Shown here piece after piece: positions 1 through 8,490 of a stretch of DNA of 22,261 nt (positions are counted from its first letter, which is position 1; the number at the start of each line of letters is the position of its first letter). The notes beneath the pieces were generated by a model. It saw only the letters and a program-made list of their open reading frames with translations, was not told where the DNA came from and searched no databases. The position numbers and the translations under genes are program-made. The DNA is from Scleroderma bovista (Eukaryota; Basidiomycota; Agaricomycetes; Boletales; Sclerodermataceae): the NCBI GenBank assembly GCA_037178675.1, contig JAYMGJ010000190.1:1-22261 (forward strand), read 5' to 3'.

Positions 1-80
1 ACATATTGGTTACGTACATGTTTCTGCAATTTCCCGCCGAGCCAACCGGATGAACTTCGAAGTATCGTCTACCTACTGTA

Positions 81-241
81 TCAAGCTACATCCTTCTCCG
101 TAAGGCCCCCGCTCTCAAAGTTGCCGCCCTTAACGTTGATGTACTCGGGGTGTTTGATGTGCGTTGTTCCCTGTTCTTCCGCTGGAGAGTAGGATTGTAA
201 GACAAGGTATCGCCTGCTGTGACAAGCAAGCAGATGTACGG
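81..241 (-). other. Possible coding remnant (unrecognised)
   Basis: An open minus-strand frame ends at a TGA codon at 81-83 and has codon use that looks like a fungal exon, for example ACATCAAACACCCCGAGTAC. The same frame runs on to about 311, but the part above 241 lies in a probable LTR, so only 81-241 might be flanking host sequence. I recognise no domain. It may be a chance open frame. Confidence 0.2.
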
Positions 242-555
242 TGTGATGACGAGAGAGGTAGCTAATCTCAAACGCGGTCACAACAAAATCTTCTCTAGCT
301 GAAACAATCACCTAGCAATGGTAACTGGTATTCAGGAAAAGACTCTGACTACAGAGAGATTGGGGTATTGACTTTATACCCTATGGTCCAGGGGACAAGT
401 AATGAGAGTGGTACGACAGGAGTACAAGAACAATGACAGAAATGAGACTAGAAGTAGTAATGAACAACTAGAGCTTGTCCAAACAACGTAAATGTTTAGT
501 AACATAATTAGTAACTGGAACTGGGTATCTGCTGAGTAAACATGGAATCCTCACA
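242..555 (-). repeat. Probable 3' LTR of a minus-strand retroelement
   Basis: On the minus strand a purine tract is followed at once by TGTGAGGATTCC beginning at 555, the classic polypurine-tract/LTR junction. A TATAAAG box lies on the minus strand at 378-372, as expected for U3. The plus strand reads TGTGATGA from 242, which would give matching imperfect inverted ends (TGTGAGGA..TCATCACA) and an LTR of about 314 bp. The right boundary is well supported. The left boundary is a guess, because no target duplication can be tested inside the window. Confidence 0.4.
372..378 (-). promoter_or_regulatory. TATA box in the left LTR
   Basis: The minus strand reads TATAAAG, about 180 nt inside the LTR from its 555 end, a position suitable for driving the retroelement transcript. 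The assignment depends on the LTR call. Confidence 0.3.
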
Positions 556-566
556 CTCCCCCCTTC
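556..566 (-). other. Polypurine tract of the left retroelement
   Basis: The minus strand reads GAAGGGGGGAG directly before the TGTGAGG start of the LTR. In LTR elements such a tract primes plus-strand DNA synthesis. It lies about 40 bp downstream of the stop codon of the neighbouring minus-strand ORF. Confidence 0.5.
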
Positions 567-606
567 AAGGCAGGCAATGCCTTTTCCGCATGGCATGCAT
601 CGTGGT

Positions 607-1092
607 CTATGTGCAGTCAATGGTCCTGCCCTTGTCCTCGACTGGCTTGTCTCCATCCACCATCTCTTGGTTGGCAGAGACTTCTTCTCCCTCTTCATAT
701 TCCTCTTCCTTGTCCCCATACATGCCATCCCCTTTGTCCTCAAGTGGGTAACTTGGCCCAGTGGGTGCAGCTGGCTTGTATCTGGCAGGGGTGGCGGCCT
801 TGGAGAAACAATCATCATCAATGGTGGAGGTGTGCACTCTCTTCCTCTCATGATACTTGCAATTGGGCTGACCGTTCCTGCCTGATGGGTTACTGATCTG
901 CTCAGTGAGCGATCCCTGATCATTGCTATAATCACCTCTCCTTCCCCTTCAAGTGGAGTATTCCTCCTGCACCCTTTTTGTTAGAATTTGCAGGCTGGGG
1001 CGATCGGGGTGACCACGATGGGTGGATGGGTGCGAACCAGGTCCAAACGTGATGAGTATACAGGGTATGACTACATCAGGAAAAACCTTTTG
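607..1092 (-). pseudogene. Decayed 3'-terminal ORF of the left retroelement
   Basis: A single minus-strand frame runs from 1092 to a stop at 607-609, about 160 codons, broken only by a TGA at 949-951. The upstream limit is a TAG at 1093-1095. The middle part is Cys/His-containing (CKYHERKR) and the C-terminal part is strongly acidic (DKEEEYEEGEE). The frame stops just before the polypurine tract, so it is most simply the 3'-terminal coding part of the minus-strand retroelement whose LTR lies at 242-555. I do not recognise a domain: it has no RNase H or chromodomain signature, so Ty1/copia versus Ty3/gypsy is undecided. The TGA could derive from CGA. It could also be an accessory ORF of the element, or part of an unrelated gene. 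Confidence 0.35.
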
Positions 1093-1416
1093 CTATGTAG
1101 CATAGCCACTAAGATACCAAGCCTATTAGAGGCTTGATTGTAATATATCACATCAGGCATTCAATATGGAGTGCTATTGAGCTGTCACCATGTGACAGAT
1201 AGCTCAGGGCTGCCACTATTGCTGACAGCATTGTCCCGATAGCTCTCCATAGTCTTTGTAGCCCAAGTTCACGCTATGCGTTCTTGAGAGTCTAGGTAGT
1301 CTACATTGCCGGCCTTACATTACTATTTACTTAACAAGACACAAGCACTTGACTATGATTGAAGCAACAGAAAGACTAATCACTTAAGGCCACAAACATA
1401 TCTAAGTCATTGTAGG
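1093..1416. other. Unassigned AT-richer stretch
   Basis: I see no convincing gene here. Short open minus-strand stretches exist but change frame. It contains an inverted repeat at 1179-1205 in which TGTCAC (1183-1188) pairs with GTGACA (1192-1197), with further GAGCT/AGCTC pairing outside. It ends at the left LTR of the family A element. Confidence 0.4.
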
Positions 1417-2705
1417 TGTCAAAACCGGTTCTCCTCAACGATCTTACTAGGAGGTCCAGGGGTGCAGGGAACTAATGAGGAGGTAAGTCCTGGCACTAGT
1501 ATGTGCTACTTAGTGCAGAGAGTCAAGTCCGGGTCATACGGACGAAGTCCGGGCGCTGGAGGAGCACTGGAAGTAAGTCCGGGTTTTTGCGGAGTTAGTC
1601 CGGACCGCGGGAAAGTGGACCGGAGTAAAGCGCAGTTTGTCCGGACGAAGGACATCCCAGAGGTGGGATAAGTCCTGAGAGGTCTAGCGTCGAGTCTGGG
1701 ACAGAGGTGGCTTTTGCCCTCGTGCAAGTAGGAGACTTGCTAGGATCGGACATAGGACCAAGGGGACGAGATAGGACGGAGGCCGGAGTTGGCCGGAGTT
1801 CAGGAGTTCAGATGAACAGATGGATTAGGAGAGCATAATGGGTAGTACAGAGTGGGGAGTATCTTAGTCGAGATTTGATCTAAGGACTACTAGGCCGGAG
1901 TACGGTAGTTTATATAGTAATGAAACTAAGGTGAGTATATATGGTGACAAGTAAACACCTTAATGTCGAGACAAGGGATGGAGCAGAAGCAGACAGGAAA
2001 ATAAACCAGGTACAAGAAAATAAAGCAGGGACAGGAAAATAAACCGGAGCGGAAGCAGACACGGGGAACTAGAGTTACAGGGACGACGGAGGAAAAGCAG
2101 GGACAAGGGAACTAGGTCGGAAGAGGACAGGTAAGGGTCAGAGGTGGACTTAACTAATGTTAAGTCCGGACCGATGTCCAGGACCGGAGGAAGCGGGACC
2201 GGAGGAAGTGGGACCGGAGGAAGTGCACGACCGGAGGAAGTGCAAGAGCGGAGGGAGTGCACGAGCGGAGGGAGTGCACAGGTGGAGGAAGGGCGGAGTA
2301 GCCGGAGGAAGGTCCGGAGTTGGACATGGAAATGTCCTAAGCCTTTGGTGGACCTGACAGAGGAAGCGGAGCAGGAGCAGGAGCAGAACTGAGCCGGAGT
2401 TGGATGTACCAGCCGGAGTTGGGCTACGTCGCAGACAAGGCTAAGGGAGTGGCCGGACTGAAACCGGAGTAGCGACTAGTGGTAGGTACAGGTCCGACAC
2501 GGAGGAGTTAGACCGCGGATCTGTCTGTAGGAAGACAGGGGTTAGTCCTGAGGCGGAGATGGACGTAGTGACCGGAGTTGAGCTGGAGTGCAGCTATGGG
2601 GCTGGAGATGGCCGGACTAGATCCGGAGTTGCGTCTATGCCTAAGGAGAGGTCAGGCGGGCCATGGTTAGACCGGAGTTGTGACTGGAAAAGTATGGATA
2701 TGACA
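1417..2705 (-). repeat. Family A 3' LTR
   Basis: On the plus strand it starts TGTCAAAACCGG and ends GGATATGACA. It is a direct copy of 7618-8921. The central part, roughly 1640-1790 and 1840-2620, is almost identical to the other LTR, whereas the first ~230 bp and the last ~100 bp differ clearly. It carries a TATATAAA box and the AGATTTGATCT motif (1871-1881) complementary in function to the PBS region, and many CCGGAGTT motifs. Confidence 0.85.
2185..2290. repeat. Short tandem repeat inside the family A 3' LTR
   Basis: Units of about 13-15 bp based on GGACCGGAGGAAGTG are repeated and degenerate toward the right (GAGCGGAGGGAGTGC). The same array, with different unit number and spacing, is present in the other LTR, so it is a length-variable minisatellite. 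Confidence 0.75.
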
Positions 2706-2719
2706 GTATCCCCCTCTTA
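2706..2719 (-). other. Polypurine tract of the family A element
   Basis: The minus strand reads TAAGAGGGGGATAC immediately before the LTR start TGTCATATCC. It orients the element on the minus strand. The GGGGGATAC end is shared with the family B chromovirus tract. Confidence 0.7.
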
Positions 2720-3103
2720 GGGCCGAGCCCTTGAGGCTTCAGTGCGGATGCAACATAGAGTGCAAGGTCTACCATTGGGACTAACAGAAGGACTAGGCTA
2801 AGGTCCGGGTGAACCATCAGTGAGTGATGATACCGGAGATGAGTCCAGGTCCAGGAAGTCCAAGCCAGAGCAAACAGGTGTCAAGGTCAGACAGTCAGGC
2901 AGGATGTCGGAGTAGACAGAGTGTCTCAGAGAAGCGACAGTATGTCGGAGAAGTGAGTCAGATGACTCAGGAGACGACATGGGGTATCCGGAGTTGAAAA
3001 GTAAGTCAGGAACCACAAGCAAGACAGCTGGAAATGTCACAGTGGACAAAGTGTTCTGGAGAAAACACCAGGAGTCAGGACAAGGAGTCTGATGACACAG
3101 TAG

Positions 3104-3680
3104 GTCCGGAGTTTTGAGTTGCAAGCAAGGAACTGCGAGCAGGAGTCAAGGCAGGGAAGCAGATGGCTCTGGAGATGATATGAGAAGTCTGGAGTTTTTT
3201 AGATATGGACCAGAGATCATGAGCAGGAGTCAAGACAAGCAGTCAGATGAATCCACAGATGATACAAGAAGTCCGGAATTTTTTGGTGCAAGCTGAAGAT
3301 TGCAAGCGCAAGTAGCACCGACAGAGAGTCTGATGACTCTGGAGATGACACGGAAGTCCGGAATTTTGAGATTCAAGCCGGAGATGGTAAGCAGGGTGTC
3401 AGGAGAGGGAGTCGGATGACTACAAAGGTGACAAATAAAGTCCAGAATTACAAGTCGGAGATCGCAAGCAGAACTGCTGGAGGCGTCGACAAGAACAGAG
3501 GACAAGATGTCCGGAGTTTTGAGATGCAAACCAGACACCGAAGGCAGAGCTGCTGGAGATAAGTCAGATGACCTGGGAAATGATGCAAGAGGTCCGGAGT
3601 TTTGGATATGAGCCGGAGATGCAAAGCACGACTTGCAGAGATGTCAGAGAGACAGGGTCTCAAAGGAAGCACCAGGAGTT
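3104..3680. repeat. Degenerate ~84-bp tandem repeat
   Basis: The phrase GTCCGGAGTTTTGAG or a close variant recurs at about 3104, 3187, 3271, 3356, 3440, 3509 and 3592. The steps are 83, 84, 85, 84, 69 and 83 bp. Each unit also carries CAAGCCGGAGATG-like and CAGATGACTCTGGAGATGA-like phrases. Units are considerably diverged, and the array may begin near 2990. Confidence 0.65.
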
Positions 3681-4659
3681 TGGACAAGAAGTCAGGTGAC
3701 TTAGAGAATGTCCAGAGGCAAGATGCAAACCGGAGTTTGCGAGCAGAGCTGCTAGAGCTGACCAGGACGTGACCAGGAAGTCCGCCGGAGTTGGACAGGA
3801 CAAAAGCGGAACTGCAGGAGATGGTCAGGATTTGACCAGAGAGTCCGAAGATGGACTAGAGGTGACCAGGAGTCAGAAAAGACTGTCAGATTGCGCATAG
3901 AGACAAGCAATGTCTCGAGTCCAGATGCAAACCAGAGGTCGCAACCGGAGATGCTAAAACTGACCAGGAGTTGACCAGTAAGTTCAGAGCTGGGCCGGAG
4001 TTGACCACAAGGGCCGGAGAGACCAGGAATGGTCCGGAAACAGATTAGTGCAACTGGGGGAAGCACAGATTAAAAGCACAGCTGAGTAGAATAAGCTCAG
4101 AGAGCAAGATGCGGGTGGCTGTAGAGCCAGAGTGACCAGAAGGTCGGGAACAGGGAATGTCCAAGCTATAGAGAACCAGTGGCCGGAGAGTGGCCATAGG
4201 GTGACCCTAGAGGTTACTGACAAGGAGGGAAAGTGGTCCGACGATTTCCGGGCAAGTACTCAGCTTTCCTGTGGAAACAGTCCGGAGTTTTGAGTACAAA
4301 GTAGTACAGTTGACCGGAGAAAGCATGGAGTTGATCCAGAAGTGGTAGGATCAGTTGATTGAGAGCCTAGATGGGTCAGGAGTCCACAAATATCAGCAAC
4401 AAGAGAGAGAGTCGAAGGTTGAGGTTCTGGCTGTGCGGAAGAGAGCCGGAGTTGGGGTGCAAGTACTGCCAAGTGACCGGAAGTCTGCTAGTAGGGCCAG
4501 ACAAGGATGGGACAGTTGGTACAAAGGTAGTCAGCAGATACAAGCAGGCTAGCACAGAGGACATAGTTTTGGTGAGCCAGCGCAATGCTGTCTCGGTTGG
4601 TCGCAGAAGATTGACACAGCTGGAGAGAAGCCTCCAAGCTAGAGAGCGACCGGAGATTG

Positions 4660-4905
4660 GGTCAGGAGTTCCGGACTGGCCGGAGACGCAGTCGGAAAGG
4701 TGAGTCAGCATGACACTGTCTCAGTCGAGAGGGTTGGTACAGGACCAGGAGTACCGGACTGGTTGGAGACACAGTCGGAAGAGTGAGTCAGCGCGAAGCT
4801 GTCTCAGACAGGAGTGTTGGCACGAAGCCAAACGAGCTAGCTAGTAGCAGGAAACGGGTATGGAGTTCCGGACTGGCCGGAGATGTGACCGGAAAGGTCA
4901 GATAC
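4660..4905. repeat. Degenerate tandem repeat, ~83 bp and longer
   Basis: The phrase GAGTTCCGGACTGGCCGGAG, followed by CAGTCGGAAAGGTGAGTCAG, recurs at about 4667, 4750 and 4864. Two intervals were measured, 83 and 114 bp. The units are more alike than those of the 3104-3680 block, suggesting later expansion. Confidence 0.55.
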
Positions 4906-4935
4906 AGACTACGATAAAGATAAAAAATGACCAGA

Positions 4936-5034
4936 GGTTGGCCGGGGCGAAGCCCTTATCCCCTTCTTTGGGTAGACGTCCCATAGTCTACCCTCAGGGT
5001 AATGGGGTCAAAGCACCAGATGGCCGGGTCTGAG
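4936..5034 (-). pseudogene. Fossil of RNase H C-terminus (pol remnant)
   Basis: The minus strand of this 99 bp aligns along its whole length with 17033-17130 of the family B chromovirus, where the end of RNase H is encoded (FRPGKLSAKPDALTRRWDV followed by YPKEGD). Here the frame is broken, but LRPGHL and LWDVYPKKG can still be read. The block GGTAGACGTCCCAT is identical in both. This is the only pol-like piece I could find in the interior, and it shows that the non-autonomous element descends from a related Ty3/gypsy element. Confidence 0.65.
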
Positions 5035-6097
5035 AGCAGGTAGTGCGGATGCACCAAAGCGATACTTGGGGCTAGCAAGCATAAAGTGGGTTAGGTAGAA
5101 CAGCAGAGGATGGTGCTGTGGAGTGAGTAAAATCCGGAGTTTTGACAACAAGGTCCGGAGTATTGGCAAGAAAGGTCCGGAGTAGTGAATACAAAGTCCG
5201 GAGTTTTGACAAAGAGGTCCGGAGCAGAATAGCACAGAGTGCAGTTGTCCAGGTGGACAACAACCGGAGTTACTCGGAGTAGTCAGGGATGGTGACGAGA
5301 GGTAGCCTAGGTATATGGAGACAAGAGAGTAGTGAATGGAAGGGTGAGTCCGAGTTGGTGAAACTGAAGACAAGGTCTTGGGTGGTAGCGGGTGGTTTCC
5401 AGGCGGAGGTGGTTCCTTCCAATCAAGGAAGAACCGGAGTTGCTTTCAGAGTTAGATTGCAGTCATGGGGGTTAGCCATCGCAAGCTGGATAGAAGCAGG
5501 TGGGTTTGCCCGGAGTTACCAGGAGTTCAACTGGCTAGTCGACAAGGGGTCAGAGAGAGCAGGAGGCGGAAGTAAATTCCGGAGTTTTGGAAACTAGGTT
5601 CCCAGGGGGTGACGTCAGGGGCTTGGCAAACACTGCAAGGTATTCGGTGATAATACAAACCAATACCTAATTGATCAACGGATCCTCGTAGGTGGTATGT
5701 TATGTTTCGAAGTTACTCCTATTAGTAGTTCCCGAGCGAGGGTTGTGCACGGAGGCACAGATTTGTGCATATAGCACCAGATTGCACCGGAGGTGCGGAT
5801 TGTGCAAAAGAGCACGAAGGTTTGTGTGCAGAGACACAGAGGTGTGCGCAGGGGCACGGAGAGAGTTTGTGCGACGATGCCAGAGGAGCGGAGACGACCG
5901 GAGTTGACAATTTCAGAAAGGACAGACTCAGAGGTTGACAAGATAGTCAGAGGCAGGCAAAAGGGGTCAGAATGACAGACTGGATGGCAGGACAGTGCCG
6001 GAGTTCCGGAAATAGGGGTTTCCGATGGGTAACAGCAAAGCCTGTTAGTCCGGGTAGGTGGAAAAAGTCCAGAGATACCAAGCGATCAGGTGGAGAT

Positions 6098-6400
6098 GTG
6101 ACCGGAGTTAGCACACAGGGCACAGGAAGTGACCGGAGTTGGTGCGCAGCCACAGGAGATGACTGGAGTTAGTGTACTGGGCACAGAAGGCAACTGGAGT
6201 TAGCACACAGGGCACAGGAGGTGACCGGAGTTAGTGCACAATCACAGGAGTTGACCGGAGTTAGTGCGCAGCCACAAGGAGTGACCGGAGTTAGTGCACA
6301 GCCACAAGGAGTGACCGGAGTTAGTGCACAACTACAGGAGTTGACCGGAGTTGGTGTGCAACCACAAGACACAACCGGAGTTAGTGTGTGGTGCACAGGA
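6098..6400. repeat. 30-bp tandem repeat, about 10 units
   Basis: Units of the type GTGACCGGAGTTAGTGCACA followed by GCCACAAGGA are repeated head to tail, nearly all 30 bp long. Neighbouring units from about 6220 to 6360 are the most alike. Because 30 is a multiple of three, every frame without a stop in the unit stays open. The plus strand therefore reads a 10-residue repeat TGVSAQPQGV, which I do not take as a gene. Confidence 0.85.
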
Positions 6401-6779
6401 GATGACTGGACAAGGTCTAGATACCATGGACAAGAGTGTCAAGGGTGCAAAGAGCGACTAGAAAGGACAGACACAAAGGACAGACAGAAGGACAGACACA
6501 AGACTGTCAAGAGCAAAGGTAGGGAGCAAAGACTAGTGGATGGCCTGCTGCATAGGTCCGGAGTTGGCTGGAGTTTCCACAGAGCGGAAAGAGTTCCGAG
6601 TGCAAGGAGTGACATTTTGACTAAAGGGAGCCCAAGTGAACAGTAGGGCGACCGGAGTTTTGAGCTAAAACATCGGAGTTGGTTATAGAGTGTTCCAAAG
6701 CACTGCGGAGTACTTCCAGTGGAGTTGGGGAGCCGGAGCGGACCAAGATGCCGGAGTACCAAGGTGTTAGACACCCGAG

Positions 6780-7275
6780 TAGCTGCAGAGAGACAGGATA
6801 TGATGTCCGAGATTGCTGAAGGCAAGGGAGCGGACGAGGACAGCAGATACAATGCCTGGAGATGGCTACAGAGCATAGACAATGATTTCCAGATAGCTGA
6901 GGGTTTCCGAGCTGGAGAAAGGATGGAAAGCCGGAAATTCAAAAGTCCGGAGTAGCCAAGAGTCTTGGTAGACAAAAGGAGGCAAGAGGCAGACAGAGGC
7001 AACAGACACGATGCCAAAGTATGGCTGCAGAGTGCGGACAAGGTTTCCAGGCGGAGCAGAGAGTTTCTGAGTCCGGAGAAGGAACAACAAGCCGGAAAAC
7101 CAAAAGTCCGGAGTTGATGAGGGTCAGCGCAGCCAAAGGAAGGCAAAGGTAGGTGCAGGCAGCAGAGCTGGTGACAAGCCAAGGCAACAGAGTGTAGACA
7201 AATACTTCCGAGTCAGCCAGAGAGTTTCCAAGTCCAAAGAAAGGACAAGAGGGCGGAAATTCAAAAGTCCGGACC
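6780..7275. repeat. Degenerate 161-bp tandem repeat, about 3 units
   Basis: The phrase GGAAATTCAAAAGTCCGG or a variant occurs at 6933, 7094 and 7255, exactly 161 bp apart. Each is preceded by a TTTCC(G/A)AG-type phrase and followed by AGGCA-rich sequence. The period is close to twice that of the 83-84 bp blocks. Confidence 0.65.
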
Positions 7276-7604
7276 AAACAAGGGTTTGTAAAGCCGGAGT
7301 AAGATAGGGGTGGCCGGAGTTGATGCCCTAAAGAAGAGCAGTCATCGGAAATAAAGTACGAAGGACTTAGAGCAAAGTCCAGGAGTAGTTGCCAGTCAAT
7401 GCGGGCGACCGGAGATGGTCAGAGCGGAAAGTCCGGGTAGGACAAGTCAGAGAGCGCGATGCTCAGGAGTACAGTGGCCAAGGTTGGCCGGACATGAGAG
7501 GACATGAGTGGACATGAGTGACAGACAAAGAGTGTGGGTTTATGCATACTGTCAGAGACAGTAAGTTCAGAGCCATGGCGGATGAATTTGCACGAGTTTT
7601 GGTG

Positions 7605-7615
7605 AGATCAAATCT
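7605..7615 (-). other. Self-primer binding site of the family A element
   Basis: The minus strand reads AGATTTGATCT, separated from the 5' LTR by two bases (GT). It is the exact reverse complement of AGATCAAATCT on the minus strand at 8076-8066 inside that LTR, which lies 35 nt after a TATA box and so at the predicted RNA 5' end. This is the arrangement of Tf1/sushi-type self-primed elements, in which the first ~11 nt of the RNA fold back to prime reverse transcription. The site does not start with TGG, as a tRNA-type PBS usually does. Confidence 0.65.
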
Positions 7616-8065
7616 ACTGTCAAAACCGGTTCTCCTCGACGATCTTACTAGGAGGTCCAGAGGTGCAGGGAACTAATTAGGAGGTAAGTCCAGACACTAG
7701 TAGGTGCTAGTTAGTGTGGAGAGTCAAGTCCGGGTCAAATGAACGAAGTCCGGGCACTAGAGGAGCACAGGGAGTAAGTCCGGGTTTTTGCGGAGTAAGT
7801 CCGGACCGCGGGAAAGTGGTCCGGAGTTGAGCGCAGCTTGTCCGGACGAAGGACATCCCAGAGGTGGGATAAGTCCTGAGAGGTCTAGCGTCGAGTCTGG
7901 GACAGAGGTGGCTTTTGCCCTCGTGCAAGTAGGAGACTTGCTAGGATCGGACATAGGACCAAGGGGACGAGATAGGACGGAGGCCGGAGTTGGCCGGAGT
8001 TCAGGAGAACAAGATGGGATTAGGAGAGCATGGTGGGTAGTACAGAGTGGGGAGTATCTTAGTCG

Positions 8066-8111
8066 AGATTTGATCTAAGGACTACTAGGCCGGAGTACGG
8101 TAGTTTATATA
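8066..8111 (-). promoter_or_regulatory. Predicted core promoter and RNA start, family A
   Basis: The minus strand carries TATATAAA (8111-8104). Thirty-five nucleotides downstream, at 8076, begins AGATCAAATCT, complementary to the PBS at 7605-7615. The distance fits a TATA-driven start at the A of that motif. This is a prediction from spacing and complementarity. Confidence 0.55.
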
Positions 8112-8375
8112 GTAATGAAACTAAGGTGAGTATATACGGTGACAAGTAAACACCTTAATGTCGAGACAAGGGATGGAGCAGAAGCAGACAGGAAAATAAA
8201 CCAGGTACAAGAAAATAAAGCAGGGACAGGAAAATAAACCGGAGCGGAAGCAGACACGGGGAACTAGAGTTACAGGGACGATGGAGGAAAAGCAGGGACA
8301 AGGGAACTAGGTCGGAAGAGGACAGGTAAGGGTCAGAGGTGGACTTAACTAATGTTAAGTCCGGAGCGATGTCCA

Positions 8376-8490
8376 GGACCGGAGGAAGTGGGACTGGAGG
8401 AAGTGGGACCGGAGGAAGTGCACGACCGGAGGAAGTGCAAGAGCACGAGCGGAGGGAAGTGCACGAGCGGAGGGAGTGCACAGGTGGAGG
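8376..8490. repeat. Short tandem repeat inside the family A 5' LTR
   Basis: This is the same GGACCGGAGGAAGTG-based array as at 2185-2290, but with an extra AGCACG insertion and a changed unit arrangement (GAGCGGAGGGAAGTG). The difference accounts for part of the length difference between the two LTRs. Confidence 0.7.

Larger units (their letters stand above)
2720..7604. other. Interior of the family A element: no genes, repeat blocks
   Basis: I find no gene in this 4.9 kb stretch. It is purine-rich on the plus strand and packed with the motif CCGGAGTT and variants (CCGGAGAT, CCGGAATT). It is organised in blocks of degenerate tandem repeats, listed separately, plus one fossil of an RNase H coding region at 4936-5034. 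Open frames of 100-250 codons exist here, but they are low-complexity and follow repeats whose unit is a multiple of three. Confidence 0.7.

Noticed and set aside
5008..5373. A 121-codon minus-strand frame ending near LRPGHLVL
   Set aside because: Only its last residues overlap the RNase H fossil. The remainder is repeat-derived low-complexity sequence, so I annotated just the fossil.
5610..5617. TGACGTCA (CRE/ATF-type site) in the family A interior
   Set aside because: A single 8-bp palindrome in repeat sequence, with no promoter nearby, is not enough evidence for a regulatory site.
3104..6400. A CRISPR array in the tandem repeats
   Set aside because: The units are contiguous or degenerate, without unique spacers, and the genome is clearly eukaryotic.
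6221..6646. A 141-codon plus-strand frame encoding a 10-residue repeat (TGVSAQPQGV)
   Set aside because: It exists because the 30-bp unit is a multiple of three and has no stop in that frame. The opposite strand is open too, and no start context, domain or neighbour supports a gene.
6439..7182. A 247-codon minus-strand frame, the longest in the family A interior
   Set aside because: Its composition is Leu/Ser/Cys-rich and follows the 161-bp repeats. No gag or pol motif is visible, and other frames nearby are equally open.
7605..7617. A tRNA-type primer-binding site next to the family A 5' LTR
   Set aside because: The sequence does not start with TGG, while complementarity to the LTR RNA start is exact over 11 nt, so self-priming fits better.
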